A DNA stretch of 64,000 nt from Plazaster borealis (taxonomy: Eukaryota > Echinodermata > Asteroidea > Forcipulatida > Labidiasteridae), in NCBI GenBank assembly GCA_021014325.1, contig CM037476.1, forward strand, positions 22,914,827 to 22,978,826. Reading direction: 5' to 3'. Under the pieces are notes generated by a model that ran no database searches, was not told where the DNA came from, and saw only the letters and a program-made list of their open reading frames with translations. Made by a program: the position numbers and the translations under genes. This document shows, piece by piece, positions 1-12,347 of this stretch. Each line of letters starts with the position of its first letter. Positions within the stretch are counted from its first letter, which is position 1.

Positions 1-261
1 TTAAAAAATCTTACACTTAAAAGGTTGTGTATGAAATTGTTAGGGATGGCCTGAATCATTTATGATTTATTACTTTTTTTACTTATATTTTGTTGTTATT
101 TATTATCTAAAATCACCGAAAAGATGGCAATACAAATACAACCACTTTGGCCTATAGGCCTAACCAACAATAGTAACTTTTATACACAAGTGACATTGTT
201 TTTCATTGGTCATAATTTTAGGATATTCACTGTATGATTCGTCTTTTCTTTTTTCTTTTAG

Positions 262-3200
262 AGTGAAGATGGGTCTGAAGCTCAGTCTGATGCAAAGGTG
301 GGGAAATAATCAATATTTTGCTGAACACAATATCTTTTAAAGGCACTGAACACGTTTGGAAATTGTCAAAGACTAGTGTTCTCACTTGGTGTATCCCAAC
401 ATATGCATACAATAACAAGCCTGTGAAAATTTGAGCTCAATTGGTCATCAAAGTTGCAAGAAAATGATGAAGAAAAAACACCTTTGTTGTACATTTGTGT
501 GCTTTCAGATAGGAATAAAAACTTCTTGCAAGAAGTTTTTCATTATTTTAGTAAGAAATTACCTCTTTCTCAAAAACTACGTTACTTCAGAGGGAGTCGT
601 TTCCTACAATGTTTTATACTACATGTATCAACAGCTCTCCGTTGCTTGTTACCAAGTAAGTTTTTATGCTAATATTTGTTTTGAGTCATTACCAAACGTG
701 TACGATACCTTTAAGAGCTTTTAACTCTTTGTAAATATTTTGTAGTTTTTTTTGTTTTTGTTTTCTGTTTATTGCTTATTCATTCCCAACACGTAGCCCA
801 TTGTTCCCCATATTTGTGTCCATCAAAAAGTAGATAATTATTAATAAGATGATTACTTTTGCAAAGTTTTCTATCGCCTATTTCAAAAACTATGTCTTTT
901 ACAACCAATTGTTTTTGTTTTGACATTTCTTTGTGTAATCATTCTATTCGTTATTTTTTCAGAATGATACAAAGAAATCAAAGGTATGTTGATTCTTTGA
1001 AGTAACGGTAGATATTTCTTGTTTTTATTTTTTTTTCAAACAAAGTAGAAAATATACTGTATTTGGTTTTAAAACCCTTTCCTAAACATAGGCAACTTTA
1101 GTCGACTTCACTCATACCCCAGCTTCTTTACCATAGGCAACTTTAGTCGACTTCACTCATACCCCAGCTTCTTTACCATAGGCAACTTTAGTCGACTTCA
1201 CTCATACCCCAGCTTCTTTACCATAGGCAACTGTAGTCTTCCAACCTTCTACACGAAAAAGCTGTACAGCCTCGCACAAAAGCCATTTGATAAAGCTGTA
1301 GTTTGTCCATGTTCGTCCTCCATACCCAAACTTAAAAATGTTTGGAATGAGAAAGATCTTTCCAATAGTGATAGAATAAAATAAGGATGCTATTATAAGA
1401 AGAAGATTACCTTCAAACTGAAAACACTTTTAAGAAAAAGAAAGGCAGTACCAGTCCTTGAGAGAATTGTTGCTGTCTGATATGCTGTCGGAGTCAGTCA
1501 TGAAAATAGCATTTAAAGAACCACCAAATCACCAATTTGCTTATTTCAATTGCCACAATCTAAATAAGTCCAATGTGAACATTCACGACACACAAAAAGT
1601 AATATTTTTGGGGGGATTAATCTAATTTGATGAAATATTCACAGGTTGATTGGTTGATGTGTTTATTGAAAACTGAAAACTAGAGGGTTGGAATTTGTAC
1701 TCATCCAAAAACTAGTGACGCACGTGATAAACCTTTAAATCAAAGAAATTATTGAAAAACATGGTTTAAGGTGGACAGACAACAGTAGCCTCCTGAGGCA
1801 AACTTCCACAACCAAAGAGAGCTAATTTCGACTGTCCATTCGAAATAAACCATGTTTTATTTCTTTTACTATACCTCATAAGTCCTTCTCTAAATCGACA
1901 TACTTCTCTGAGCTCAGGAACACACAGATTGACGTTTACATGTGCCGCCAGCTTTTCATGTGTACATATATGTAGCCGGGGGATGTTATTGTTATTATAG
2001 GCCTACTGGTACACACTTGGTAAAAATAGCACCTGGCATGGGATAGTGAATGGACCAGTGAGAAGTTGGTTCTCGATCATGAATATGTATGAGGTGTAAA
2101 ATAGTAATATTATATATTTTTGTTGTATTAGGTAGAGGAGAAGGGCCCTAACGCTGATGCTATTGCAGCCCTTAATGTTCCCGAAAAATACACGACCGAC
2201 AGAAAATCAGAGGAGGGAAAGTAAGAAAGATTATATTGAAGAATTTGCAGCAGGGCAAATTTGTCAAACCCATTTGGATAGTTTTGTAAATCAAAGGCAG
2301 ATTTCTTCGTTTTCGAGATTTGTGATCATAATTTTTGATTATTATAATTCTAAATGCTAGAAAATAATGGTAATTTATAAACTTTATACATTGTTTTACC
2401 GTGTGTGTGTTTCAAATGAATTCTAGCGTAAATGAAAAATAGTTGCTTTCAGTAGCACAACAATCTATGCCCAAATAAGCATATTTCACTGGTTAGCAAT
2501 GAATTTTTACTTTAGGGCATGCTTACTTCATGTTACTAATTATTTTTTAAATTACACAGCTCCCGCAGAAATTTGGGGCGCAGAGAATGGTGAATAGTAC
2601 CATACCCCAGTATTCCATTGTAGGCAGAACCAAGGAAAGAAGAAGTTATTTTTGTTGCACTGAACTGAACTGGATTGAAGCTTTAACTTTTTTTAAAGGG
2701 AAAGTGTACCTTTGGTTTTTTGGAACCGTTCAATTGTTTTAATCCTATATATAAATGTAGATACAATAAAACTAACCTGTTCAAAAGGTGGTAGCGTTTT
2801 TGAGATATCGCCGAAAATCTGTAGTGGTTATGTCCACGCAGGAAGAATAATCTAGAATTGGAATACACAATTTGAGAAACGTAACTACTGACGGTAACGT
2901 TTCTCAGATTCAAATTTTCAGGGATAAAAACTTAAGTCTTTTTCCATAACCACATTACTACGAAGTGAAATGATTCTCAAAATGCTTTATACTATCAAAA
3001 GCTGCTGCCAATTAGGTTTGTATTGCCATTCATTTTAAGAGTGATTACCAAACGTATACCTTCCCTTTAAGCAATACCAAAAATAATGTTTGGGTGGTGT
3101 TTTTTTTTGTAAAGAGCAACGCAGATGTGTTCATTCAATTTTACAATTTATCATTCTATTTTTGTAATTCAGAGAGTCAAACCTGAAAATCTCTTCATGG

Positions 3201-6200
3201 AATGTTGCTGGATTGAAAGCTTGGATAAAGGTAGGGATTAGTTCACTTTATCCCATCAATACGAACAAGTTCAAAATTGTATTTCTGGTTCACATAGCAA
3301 GCTCATTTGTTTACAGGTTGCCTCAGGCTTGTGAGCTACAGTGATTAAGTTCACTTAATTTTATTTTGTTTAATGAGAGATCGCCTAACATCTCATGGTC
3401 GGACGGCCACTTCAAGGTGAGGGGTACGCTTAACTGATTTGGGCTATCGACCAAAATCAACTGCCACCAGAGGCATGTTGCCACCTACTCCTGGGGCTGA
3501 AACAGGGTTACCCCCTTCACAGTCCGTAAGGATGTAGGCATGGGTATCATCCACTAGGATACTGGCTGGTAGCAGAATGCACTACCTTCCCAACGAAGCA
3601 ATTCTGGTTAAGTGCCTTGCTCAAGGGCACAAGTGTCATGACCGGGATTCGAACCCACACTCTGCTGCTGACAACACCAAAGCTTGGGTTCGGTAAACTA
3701 GAACGCTCGGCCATACGACACGCCCAGTACAGACATGTACTTATTAGGCATCCTTGGTTTCATTACCAGAAATCTTTAACAATAATAATAATAATAATGC
3801 TCTGCATTTTGAATTTGTTTTTGTTTATTTATACAGAAAGATGGAATCTCCTACATCGCTAAAGAAGATCCCGATATATTTTTTGTCATGGAAACAAAAA
3901 TTGCCGACGATGCCGTACCGGAGACAACCAAGGTAGAAGGGTACCATACATACTGGCATGGTGCTACAGTTAAGAAGGGCTATTCAGGAACTGGATTGTT
4001 TACAAAGAAAGAACCAATAAGCATCAAATACGGAATAGGTGAGTGTGATTGTCAATCAATCAAGACACCCAGTCATCGATCAATAAACCGAGCAATCAGT
4101 CAATAAACCAAGCAATCGATCAATTAACCAACCAATCGATCAATTAACCAAGTAATCAATCATCTAACCAGGTACTTGACAATCAGTCTATCAATTAATT
4201 ATGCAATCGGGCCATAACGGGTAACACATTCAGGCATGTTCTAAGCACATAGGAATGGTAGGCATTTCTGCTGGACCGCAAAATTGTGCCGAAATATGGC
4301 AACATTCCTACACTACTAGAGAACATGCACGATAGCATGTTTAACCTTCTTGCAGGTCAATGTACGCCTCATTTGCTGGAATACATAACAATCCAATTTG
4401 AAGGTTTTTACTGTTCAAACTTTTGAGACGCTCTCTTACCCTCCTTTGACCTTCCCTCTCAATATCATCCACTGAGGTTTTGATTAAGGGAATCAAAGTA
4501 CCTGAAGAGGTTTTAAACTAGTGGTTTAAACACAGTGAGGCCTGGTTCTTGATCACATTTTACCGAGACAAAGTCAAGGTAAACTTATCAAGAACCAGGC
4601 CTCACTGTGTTTAACCCCTGGTTTAAAACCGATTCAAGACACTTTGATTCTCATTTATAAATACCTTTTCATTAAAAACATCACAAAAACCTGTAAAAGT
4701 TGAGAACTAAATCTGACAGTTAAGCCTATGCTCACCTCAACTCTGCATTGAATTTCTGTGCATGTGTGTTGAGCACTGAGTAGCTCATCATGCAAGTTTC
4801 AAACTATCACATGTACATGTAAGTTTAAAACTTGCGTGAGCCAAAAATGCGACCTACCAACTTAAATAGGGCTGTGGAATTTGAGCGCTCTGCACAATCG
4901 TCTGAACATGTTTAAACATTTATAAAACTTTGTTTATATCACACATTCATAAATACCTGGGACAATTTATTCATTCTGATTGGTCGAGAGGACATCACGT
5001 GTGATATAAACACGGCTAGAAGTGTTTAAACACAGTTTGCACAACGCGGAACGCACGTTCGGACATGATACGCGCCCTTCCATTTTGGAGTCAAACTGTA
5101 CACAAGAATCATAGAGTTGACTCCCTTACGTCCCAAAGTGGAAGGGCGCACATCTTATTCGAATGTGCGTTCCGCGTTGTGCAATGGGTCTAGATATTTA
5201 CCGCAGAATCGAAGTGAGCTGCAAACGACAAAACTTTTTACAGGTTTTTTGTCTATATTTTCAAGGGGAAGATATTTATGAATGGGAATCAAAGTGTGTT
5301 GAATCGGTTTTAAACTAGTGGTTTAAACTGGTTCTGGTTTTGGTTCTGGCCTGGTTCTTGATAATTTTACCTCGACTTTGTTGGGGTAAAATTATCAAGA
5401 ACCAGGCCTCGGCGGGTTTAAACCACTAGTTTAAAACCTCTTCACCACACATTGATTTCCTTTTTGAAACATGGCCATGTGCATTATGATATTCTCTGCT
5501 TTTCAAAAATACTTTACCTGATAGGCCTGAATTGTGTTATTTGAAAGCTCTTATTCTCGTGTATTAAATGAGCAAATAAACACAGTTTTTTTAGTGCCTT
5601 TTTTGGGCTTGGACTGTCAATCGTATTAACTTGTAACTTTGTGTGCCTTTTTTACAGTGTTTCTGTGTACACTTAAGACTTTGTTTTGCATTTGTACCTT
5701 GTTGTATTTGTTACATGGATTTTGAGATAAATTTTTTACCCCCAGGTATCGAAGAACACGATGGTGAAGGCAGAGTCATTACTGCTGAGTATGAGGACTT
5801 CTATTTTGTCGGTTGCTGTGAGTGATTTTCCATCCAATTCTCATTGCAAAGTCTTTTTTGTTGAAGTATTTGATTCAACTTAACCCTCCTACTATCGGTG
5901 TGTTTCTCGAGACAACCAACCCACACCTCACTATGTCACAACAGTGGCATTTTGAGGCACACTCATGCCGATGTAGAGAGTAGAGCTAATTCCCCGAGGT
6001 GCTTCAATGAGAGTGGTAAACTGGAGAAGCCACCAGCTGTGCTCAAGTTGCATGGAATTTGGGCCACTGTTGGAAGAGATAAGGTTCTCAACCTTGGTCA
6101 ATTTGTGCAGTGGAAGTCCCAGGCACTGATTTACCATACATGTACAAAATCACTGATAGAAAAGTGTGGCATGGGATACTTCACCATTGTATGCATAGCA

Positions 6201-9200
6201 TGTGGGAGATTTAACAGGAACATATACCTTTGGTTTTTGGAACCGTTCGATTGTTTTAATCCTATATAAATGTAGATATACCTGTGAACATTTCAAAGGT
6301 GGTAGCGTTTTTGAGATATCGCTGAAAATTCGGAGTGGTTATGTCCACGCAGGAAGAATAATGCGTAATTGGAATACACAATCTAAGAAAAATATTATAA
6401 TAATAATAATACGCAGTTCTGACAGTAACGTTTCTCAGATTCAAATTTTGGGGGATAAAAACTGATATCTTTTTCCATAACCACATTACTTCGAAGTGAA
6501 ATGATTCTCGAAATACTTTATACTATCGAAAGCTGATGTACTTCTAACCAAGTAAGTTTTTATTGCCATTAATTTTAAGAGTGACTACCAAACATATACA
6601 GACCCTTTAAAGTGCATAGAGACCTTCCCTTTAAGAAGCATCTTTGAGTAGGCACCTACAGGAGGGTTAAAGATCCCCAAAACAGTTCATGTCAACATTC
6701 TGTTTTTCTTTACTTAAAGGGTATGTACGTTTGGTAATGACTCTGAAAATTAATGGAAATACAAATTTACTTGGTAAGAAGTACAGCAGTTTTGGATAGT
6801 ATAATGCATTTTGAGAAACTTTCACTTCGAAGTACTGCGGTTATGGAAAAATATATCACTTTTTATCCCCCAAAATTGATAATTTTTCCTGTAACTTAGC
6901 ATTACGTTGACAAAAACCAATCTGTGATCCTTCCTTTTAAAAAACAAAAACATAAGATTTAACTAGAATTTTTCAGGATTTGTTTTGAAAAAACCCCAAG
7001 ATTCAGCAAATATCATTTCCAAATGCCAATATTTTCCCTTTCATTTCAATTTAATTAGCAATAATCAACATTTTTGTCCTTTCATTTGATTTCAAGTTTT
7101 TTTTGTTTTTTGGTTTGCAGATGTGCCCAACTCCAGCCGGGGACTAGCGAGGTAAGAGCATCCTGACCTCTGACCTTTCTGTGAATTCAACATTTTTTGG
7201 GGACACATTTTTACTGAAAGTTTCACAATGACAAAATTTAATTGTTACAATTGCTTCCCTTATTAAAGTATTTCTGACGAAGTCAGGGATGCCAGTTTTC
7301 TGGCTATTGCCGGAATTCCGGCTTTTTCAAATTTTCCCCAAATTTTTCCAGCGCTCCGTGTTCCATCAGGCCGGAGAAAATATATTTTATTGAAAACAGA
7401 TTTCCGGCGCTCGTTTGGAGCGACTCGTGTTTAATGATAATATGTTTTGAAAGCGCCCTCAAGCGTTCGTACATGTATAAATGCCGGAAGTATTGAGCGA
7501 AGACTAGACTTTTCTGTCGAATGTGTGCGTGGTGGCGTATGGTATGTACTGATATATTTTGTGTGTACATCCATACACGATCTTTGGACCGTACATGAAA
7601 TCGCTCTTAGAACTTGTTTCGCGGACGATTGGCGTTACCATTGAGACATACCGACTGAGTTTTTGGCGTTACATTGAGTCATTATGGATGTTGAAAGAGA
7701 AGCTAATTTGAAACAAATTGATCGAGGGGTAAAGAATAGGTTTAATTGGCGGTGGCTGGAGTCGAAAGACAGTGGGGGTTATTTTTTATCAGACTACATG
7801 AGGAAGATCGACAACGCGGGTAAATTTTCTTTTTCTTTATGTTTTATTAAAAAAAAATTGCTGTTATGTTTGTTATTGTTTTTTGGTCTGAGCGGCGGGG
7901 GTGGGGGGGGGCGGTGACCCCCTTTCCTTTGCAGCGAATTTTGTTCAGGCTCTGAAGGAAAGAGTCACTGGCATCCCTGCGAAGTGGAGGGGCGTGATAA
8001 ATTGTTTAATTGCGCCATTTGCCCCCTGGGAAAGAGTGGGTTGGTAGCCTGCAGGGCTCGGATTTTATACTGGACTGCAGGCCCTTTGCCAGTAGTTTTA
8101 GTGTTTGGCCAGTAAACATTTGACCGGACAAGTCCGGCAGTCTTGTGTATTTTTAATTGTATATTAATGAAGAGTAATACCTCCTTGTGTAATGTCTTGA
8201 ACATGTTGAACAATAAAAATGATATGTTTAAATGTTGACTTTGATCTGATGAAATACCATTCAATTCTACCAAGTAATGACATAATGAAATATACTAAAT
8301 ACCCATAAAGACAGGTGAAATTAATCTTCTCTTACATGGCTTAGCGCTTGTTCAAATAAAAACAGTTAAAACTTATGTACATGTTCAACTGGGTTACAAA
8401 GCTTTTCTTTATTTTGATTATGGTCTTGTAAAAAAGAATTCTGGTCCAGTAAACATTTTGAACCTTAAGCCTTAGGGTCTCTTGTGGATTTTCCTCCCAA
8501 ATTCGAGCTTAGGCCTGCCAGTGCCATGAGTATTTGGTCGTGTTCACTTTGGATGTCCTGTATTACTACATTGGTGCTCTTTTGTGCTGACAAATGTTTG
8601 TGACATGAGTCTGGTTTCTCACCTTCTCTCCACTCTGCATTAGGTTACCATACAGGAAAGAGTGGGATGTAGCCTTCCATGAGTACCTGGTTGACCTTGA
8701 CAAGAAGAAGCCATTGATTTATTGTGGAGACCTTAATGTGGCTCACCAAGAGATCGGTAAGAGACATCTTTTGAGACAGAAAAGTTCCTCAAAACTAGAC
8801 TATGCCTCATAGAATTTGTTTAACTTTGCAAAATGAACCTTAAAGTTGAATGGCCTGATTTTTGTAGAGCAATTTTTTTTCAATTTTAATTTTCTTCTTA
8901 TTTTTTTCTATGAACAAATAGTGACAAAATGAAAAACGTTGAAAAACTCTGTATATGCCAGCCCATGGACATTGCACACAATACCTGTAACATGCAAACT
9001 TGTTTGTACATCTATAGCTGATGGACACGAGATATTGTTGGGATCCAGACAATAATTAATTTTTAGTTTTTAATTAACTTCCACTTACATTGGTGGATTG
9101 TTTTCATGCATAACCTTAGCTGAAAGCTTATAACTCTGAAAAGTCTGCTGAAGCCTACACCATTTACATGTAGGTCAGCCCTTTTAATCAATGAAATGTT

Positions 9201-10653
9201 CCTACTTTTTTCAAAGGACCAAATAATCATGCCTGAAGATGGCATTAGATGTAACACCATTGAATGTTTTTCACATTCATGTCAGCCGTTTGAAGGTACG
9301 AAACTGACCTAGCCATTGCAAGTATAATTTTCTTAGTCGACCAATTTCGGAAAAATGACTTTCCGGGGAAAACTATAAAAGGGCACACAGTATCGTGAGT
9401 CTTCCATATTCCTATTGTCATGTCTGACAAAAAATATCTCATTAAAAACAAAAATTACGTTTCCCCTTTAGATCTTAAGAATCCCAAATCCAACCGTAAC
9501 AAGACGCCAGGCTTCTCTGATGACGAGCGAGAAGGTTTCACTAAACTTCTTGATGAAGGTTTTGTGGACTGCTTCAGGCATCTATATCCTGACAGAGAAT
9601 TTGCTTACTCCTTCTGGACCTACATGGGAAACTGTCGGGTCAAGAATGTTGGATGGTAAGACGTTCAATCGATCATCTGCCAACCTCGTTGCCAGTTGTG
9701 TACGATCTCGCTGCGCCATTTTTGCTCGATCGTAACCCAGGAAGTGTGACTTTGAAATATCCAAATATATTGGATATTTTAATTAGTCCTGTGGTTGATC
9801 CACTCTGTGTTAGAGACTACGCAGAGCGCGCTACCAAAAGACGTAATCAAGTCATAGAGCAACTGGTCCCCTCTTATTCTTCTTTGATCTTGTGATATGT
9901 CTAAGTGTATGCAGTTTAGGGTGACCATGTAAACACATGATTCATTTGAAGTATATTGGGTAAAAAAAACATTCATTTTGACGCGCGTATTAAGCGCCCG
10001 ACAAGCGCCCTACAAGTGTTCGAAGGTTTTTAACAAGCTTGCGCGCAGAGCAGTCACTTATGGTTAGCCAATCAGCATTGTTTTTTAGTACTTCCAGGGG
10101 TTAGTGCCCATGGTAGCGAGGCTGACCATCTGCTTATGTGACAGGGCACACTAGGGGCTTTTCTCAAACCTCGACTTCGGCTGCATCTGATGTTCGAACA
10201 ACTGCGTGCAAAATACACGCTGCTCCAAAAATGTATAGGCCTGAAGGCCGGCTCATACTCGCTGCGTTTCCGCTGCGTATGCAGCGCGCTGAGCCCAAGT
10301 CGGAGACTGAGCCCAAGCCGAGAATTGAGAAAGGTCCTAGATCAGAGGTAGTCTTGGTTCATAGACCCTCCAGTTGTGTAATCACAAATTCAATGTAGTC
10401 ACAAAAAAACTTTTCACCACTAGAGGGCGCTATCATATACCTTTAACCGATATCACCCCACGAACTGCTATTTCTAAAAGACTTGGGCGAAAGTTCTAGA
10501 AGACTTTAACTTAAAGTGTCTTTTTTTGATTTCAGGCGTCTGGACTACCATGTGATCTCAAAGCGTCTCCTCCCTAAGCTATGCGACTCGGACTTAAGGA
10601 CTTGGGTTCCTGGTAGCGATCACTGCCCCATCACACTCGACATGGCTATGTGA
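262..10653 (+). CDS. APEX1: AP endonuclease 1 (APEX1/Ref-1), 5' end outside window
   Basis: Multi-exon gene for the base-excision-repair AP endonuclease (exonuclease III family), which cuts DNA 5' of abasic sites in the nucleus. Exons: 262-297, 963-983, 2132-2220, 3173-3230, 3837-4038, 5746-5817, 7121-7151, 8644-8756, 9472-9655, 10536-10653 (stop). They join in one frame to 307 visible residues; the human protein has 318, so only a short start is missing. Conserved motifs in order: [15 protein letters not shown] (catalytic Glu96 of human), [11 protein letters not shown] (Tyr171), CGDLNVAH (Asp210, Asn212), FWTYM, VGWRLDY (Asp283) and GSDHCPI (Asp308, His309). The N-terminus is Lys/Glu-rich, as expected for the flexible nuclear-localisation tail. 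The human redox residue Cys65 is Ser here and human Asp70 is Ala; neither is strictly conserved in the family. The 262-297 exon follows a clear polypyrimidine-AG, so the ATG lies left of position 1. Confidence 0.95.
337..714 (+). mobile_element. MITE family R1 (TTAAAGGC...GTACGATACCTTTAA), type copy
   Basis: About 378 bp, bounded by TTAAAGGCACTGAACACG and GTGTACGATACCTTTAA, imperfect inverted repeats of about 25 bp. Diagnostic inner text: TCCCAACATATGCAT, CTTCTTGCAAGAAG, GAGGGAGTCGTTTCC. TTAA at both ends suggests a TTAA target (piggyBac or Kolobok type). It has no coding capacity. Confidence 0.75.
1087..1236. repeat. 45-bp tandem repeat, 3.3 copies
   Basis: CATAGGCAACTTTAGTCGAC begins at 1087, 1132 and 1177 with no visible change; a partial unit starts at 1222. 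APEX1 intron 2. Confidence 0.9.
2693..3070 (+). mobile_element. MITE family R2, type copy
   Basis: TTAAAGGGAAAGTGTACC to GTATACCTTCCCTTTAA. Inner text GAGATATCGCCGAAAATCTG, ATGTCCACGCAGGAAGA and TTTTCCATAACC(A/G)CA(T/G)TACT marks the family. Ends resemble R1, but the interior is different. Confidence 0.75.
3370..3725 (-). mobile_element. tRNA-derived SINE, reverse orientation
   Basis: Reverse-complement B box GGGATTCGAACCC at about 3641 and A box CTCGGCCAT at about 3707 show a tRNA(Leu)-like head; the body runs leftward. It shares TCAAGGGCACAAGTGTCATG with the copy at 32049-32392. Diverged. Confidence 0.7.
4040..4165. repeat. Degenerate CAATCGATCAAT(A/T)AACC repeat
   Basis: Imperfect roughly 20-bp units directly after the APEX1 exon 5 donor. 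Confidence 0.6.
4487..4652. mobile_element. Hairpin MITE with GGGAATCAAAGT ends
   Basis: Long inverted repeat: GGTTTTAAACTAGTGGTTTA and GAGGCCTGGTTCTTGAT on the left pair with ATCAAGAACCAGGCCTC and CCTGGTTTAAAACC on the right. APEX1 intron 5. Confidence 0.75.
5039..5182. repeat. Inverted repeat between the two hairpin MITEs
   Basis: About 50-bp arms: GCACAACGCGGAACGCACG and CGCGCCCTTCCA left, TGGAAGGGCGC and CGTTCCGCGTTGTGC right. Confidence 0.7.
5283..5460. mobile_element. Second hairpin MITE, same family as 4487
   Basis: GGTTTTAAACTAGTGGTTTA to TAAACCACTAGTTTAAAACC with centre TTACCTCGACTTTG. Same orientation-independent ends as the copy 0.6 kb to the left. Confidence 0.75.
6211..6610 (+). 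mobile_element. MITE R2 copy
   Basis: TTAACAGGAACATATACC to CATATACAGACCCTTTAA, with an (ATA)n expansion inside. Confidence 0.7.
6714..6900 (-). mobile_element. MITE R2 copy, reverse, truncated
   Basis: TTAAAGGGTATGTACGTTTG is present; the far end is lost. Confidence 0.6.
7284..7979 (+). mobile_element. Deleted DNA transposon with CAGGGATGCCAGT ends
   Basis: Perfect 13-bp terminal inverted repeats CAGGGATGCCAGT, flanked by CGAAGT on both sides (7278-7283 and 7980-7985). Length is 696 bp. It retains what looks like the first coding exon of its transposase (7684-7819) but nothing of the catalytic part. It lies in APEX1 intron 7. The TIR resembles hAT ends, but the flanking match is 6 bp, not 8. 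Confidence 0.75.
7684..7819 (+). pseudogene. Remnant first exon of a transposase
   Basis: ATG at 7684 opens [11 protein letters not shown], then [20 protein letters not shown] and YMRKIDNAG before a GTAAAT donor. The W-W-LE...YLSDY..KID pattern recalls the N-terminal zinc-finger segment of transposase-like proteins. The rest of the gene is deleted. Confidence 0.45.
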
Positions 10654-10679
10654 TGGAGATTGCTGTAGATGTCGGCATA

Positions 10680-10905
10680 AAGGCCCTGTCACACGAAGCA
10701 ACTTTTACAGGCAACTTTGAGGCAACCAAATGCAGTGCATGCTACAGGACCACTTTGGTAGTACAGGAGTAATTTTTCATACAGTGTCTTATGATCCACA
10801 AGAAAAGTATGTGAACATTGAAATGTGAATGACTTTTCATCCTGAAGATTGCCTGGAACTGGTTGCCTGTAAATTGCCTTGTGTGACATGGGCCTTTAAA
10901 GGCCT
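10680..10905. mobile_element. MITE with GGCCCTGTCACACGA ends
   Basis: GGCCCTGTCACACGAAGCAA at the left and GTGTGACATGGGCCTTT at the right, about 225 bp. It starts 27 bp after the APEX1 stop and so may form part of its 3' UTR. Confidence 0.65.
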
Positions 10906-11417
10906 GGTATGTAACAGATACTACAGGTTAGGGTGCTACAGGTGTTACCCAGCATCTGAACATAGGGTTGACACATTTCTTGACAATTTAAGAACAGGGT
11001 TTCCGAGAAAGAAGAAGACAAACATTGGTTATCGTAAAGTTCTGAAAGTTTAAGAAGCGGGTGTCTAAAATGCAGTCATGTTCTTCCTACTTTAATCTGG
11101 TTTTCTGGGTTTTTTGGGCCCTCAGAAAACTCACAATTTGTTTTAATTAAATAGCCAGACAAGTCTATAAAAGCCTATAGCAGATGTACGTGTAGGTCAA
11201 CCCATGTATGTACTCAATTCATTTTCCTACTCTTTTTCAAGAGCCAAAATATCATGCCTGAAATTTTGTGTATATTTGTTTGTGTAACTGACAAGTTAAA
11301 TAAGGTTGTTCAACTTCAAAACGATGTTTGCAAATTATGCCCGATGCCTCTCTGGCTAGCAAAACAGTCGGATGATTGCCATGCTCCAGTCCCCAGTTTT
11401 TGTTAGCACTTGACCTC

Positions 11418-11552
11418 CACCTGTGACGTCATGCTGTTGTTCCATCGCTACATTATTTGGCACAAATGGCGCGATGGCTGCATATTAAACAATATCGCGC
11501 CATTCGTGCGAAAATAATGGAGCGCTGGAACAATAGCATGACGTCACAGGTG
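11418..11552. repeat. Foldback element, about 55-bp arms
   Basis: CACCTGTGACGTCATGCTGT left pairs with ATAGCATGACGTCACAGGTG right; inner arms AATGGCGCGAT/ATCGCGCCATT. Confidence 0.7.
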
Positions 11553-12310
11553 TACACGTCATTCGTGGGTGTAGGAATGGACCTCGGGTTTTGCCCTCGG
11601 GCCATTCGGACATTATCCTATACCTCGGGCATTAACCTATACAGAATAGTCGGCCAGTTTCTTTAGCACAAAATAGTCTTGCTTAGACGGCACCAGCCAA
11701 AACGCCATGTATTATATATCGATTTGTTAATGACTGGTGCTCCGCTTTTTAAACATGATAGATACGTGCGTATGCAGATTAGTATTTAGGGCTCTTCACC
11801 ATATGTTTGCTTTTTTTCTGACCGCCACAAAATGTGACTTTTTTTTACATTGTTGGAGAGAATTATCCATATGAATACACACAAAGCTATTTTCTATATC
11901 ACAAAATAAAAACCACAGAATTAATCATGAATCTTCAAAGAAAGAAATAGGAGAGCAAATATTAAATACTATAACGTTGGTTAATAAATCAGTTATTTTG
12001 AACAACTCACCATCAAATTTTCAAGACAGTCAAGTACCATGACAATATGAAACGAGACAACGAATCCGCCAGGGAAATTTTGGAATGGGGGGGGGGGGCT
12101 AGGTGCTTCTTTTGACTTTAAACACAATATTTTCAGAGAATGTTTTGACTTTTTTTGGGGGGGGTGCTTCTTTTTCCCCCTGGAATCTACCTCTATTTTC
12201 CCCCTCATGTTTTGTTTTTTACACTAATAATTATACTTGTTTGGTTGTGTGTGTTATGTTATACGAATAATGAATATTTATGAGTGCAACAATAAGAGTT
12301 ATTCCATGAC

Positions 12311-12347
12311 TTGAAAGATGGAACGTTTGGAACATTCCATCTTTCAA
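12311..12347. repeat. Perfect 13-bp hairpin
   Basis: TTGAAAGATGGAA (12311-12323) and its reverse complement (12335-12347) with an 11-base loop. Confidence 0.7.
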
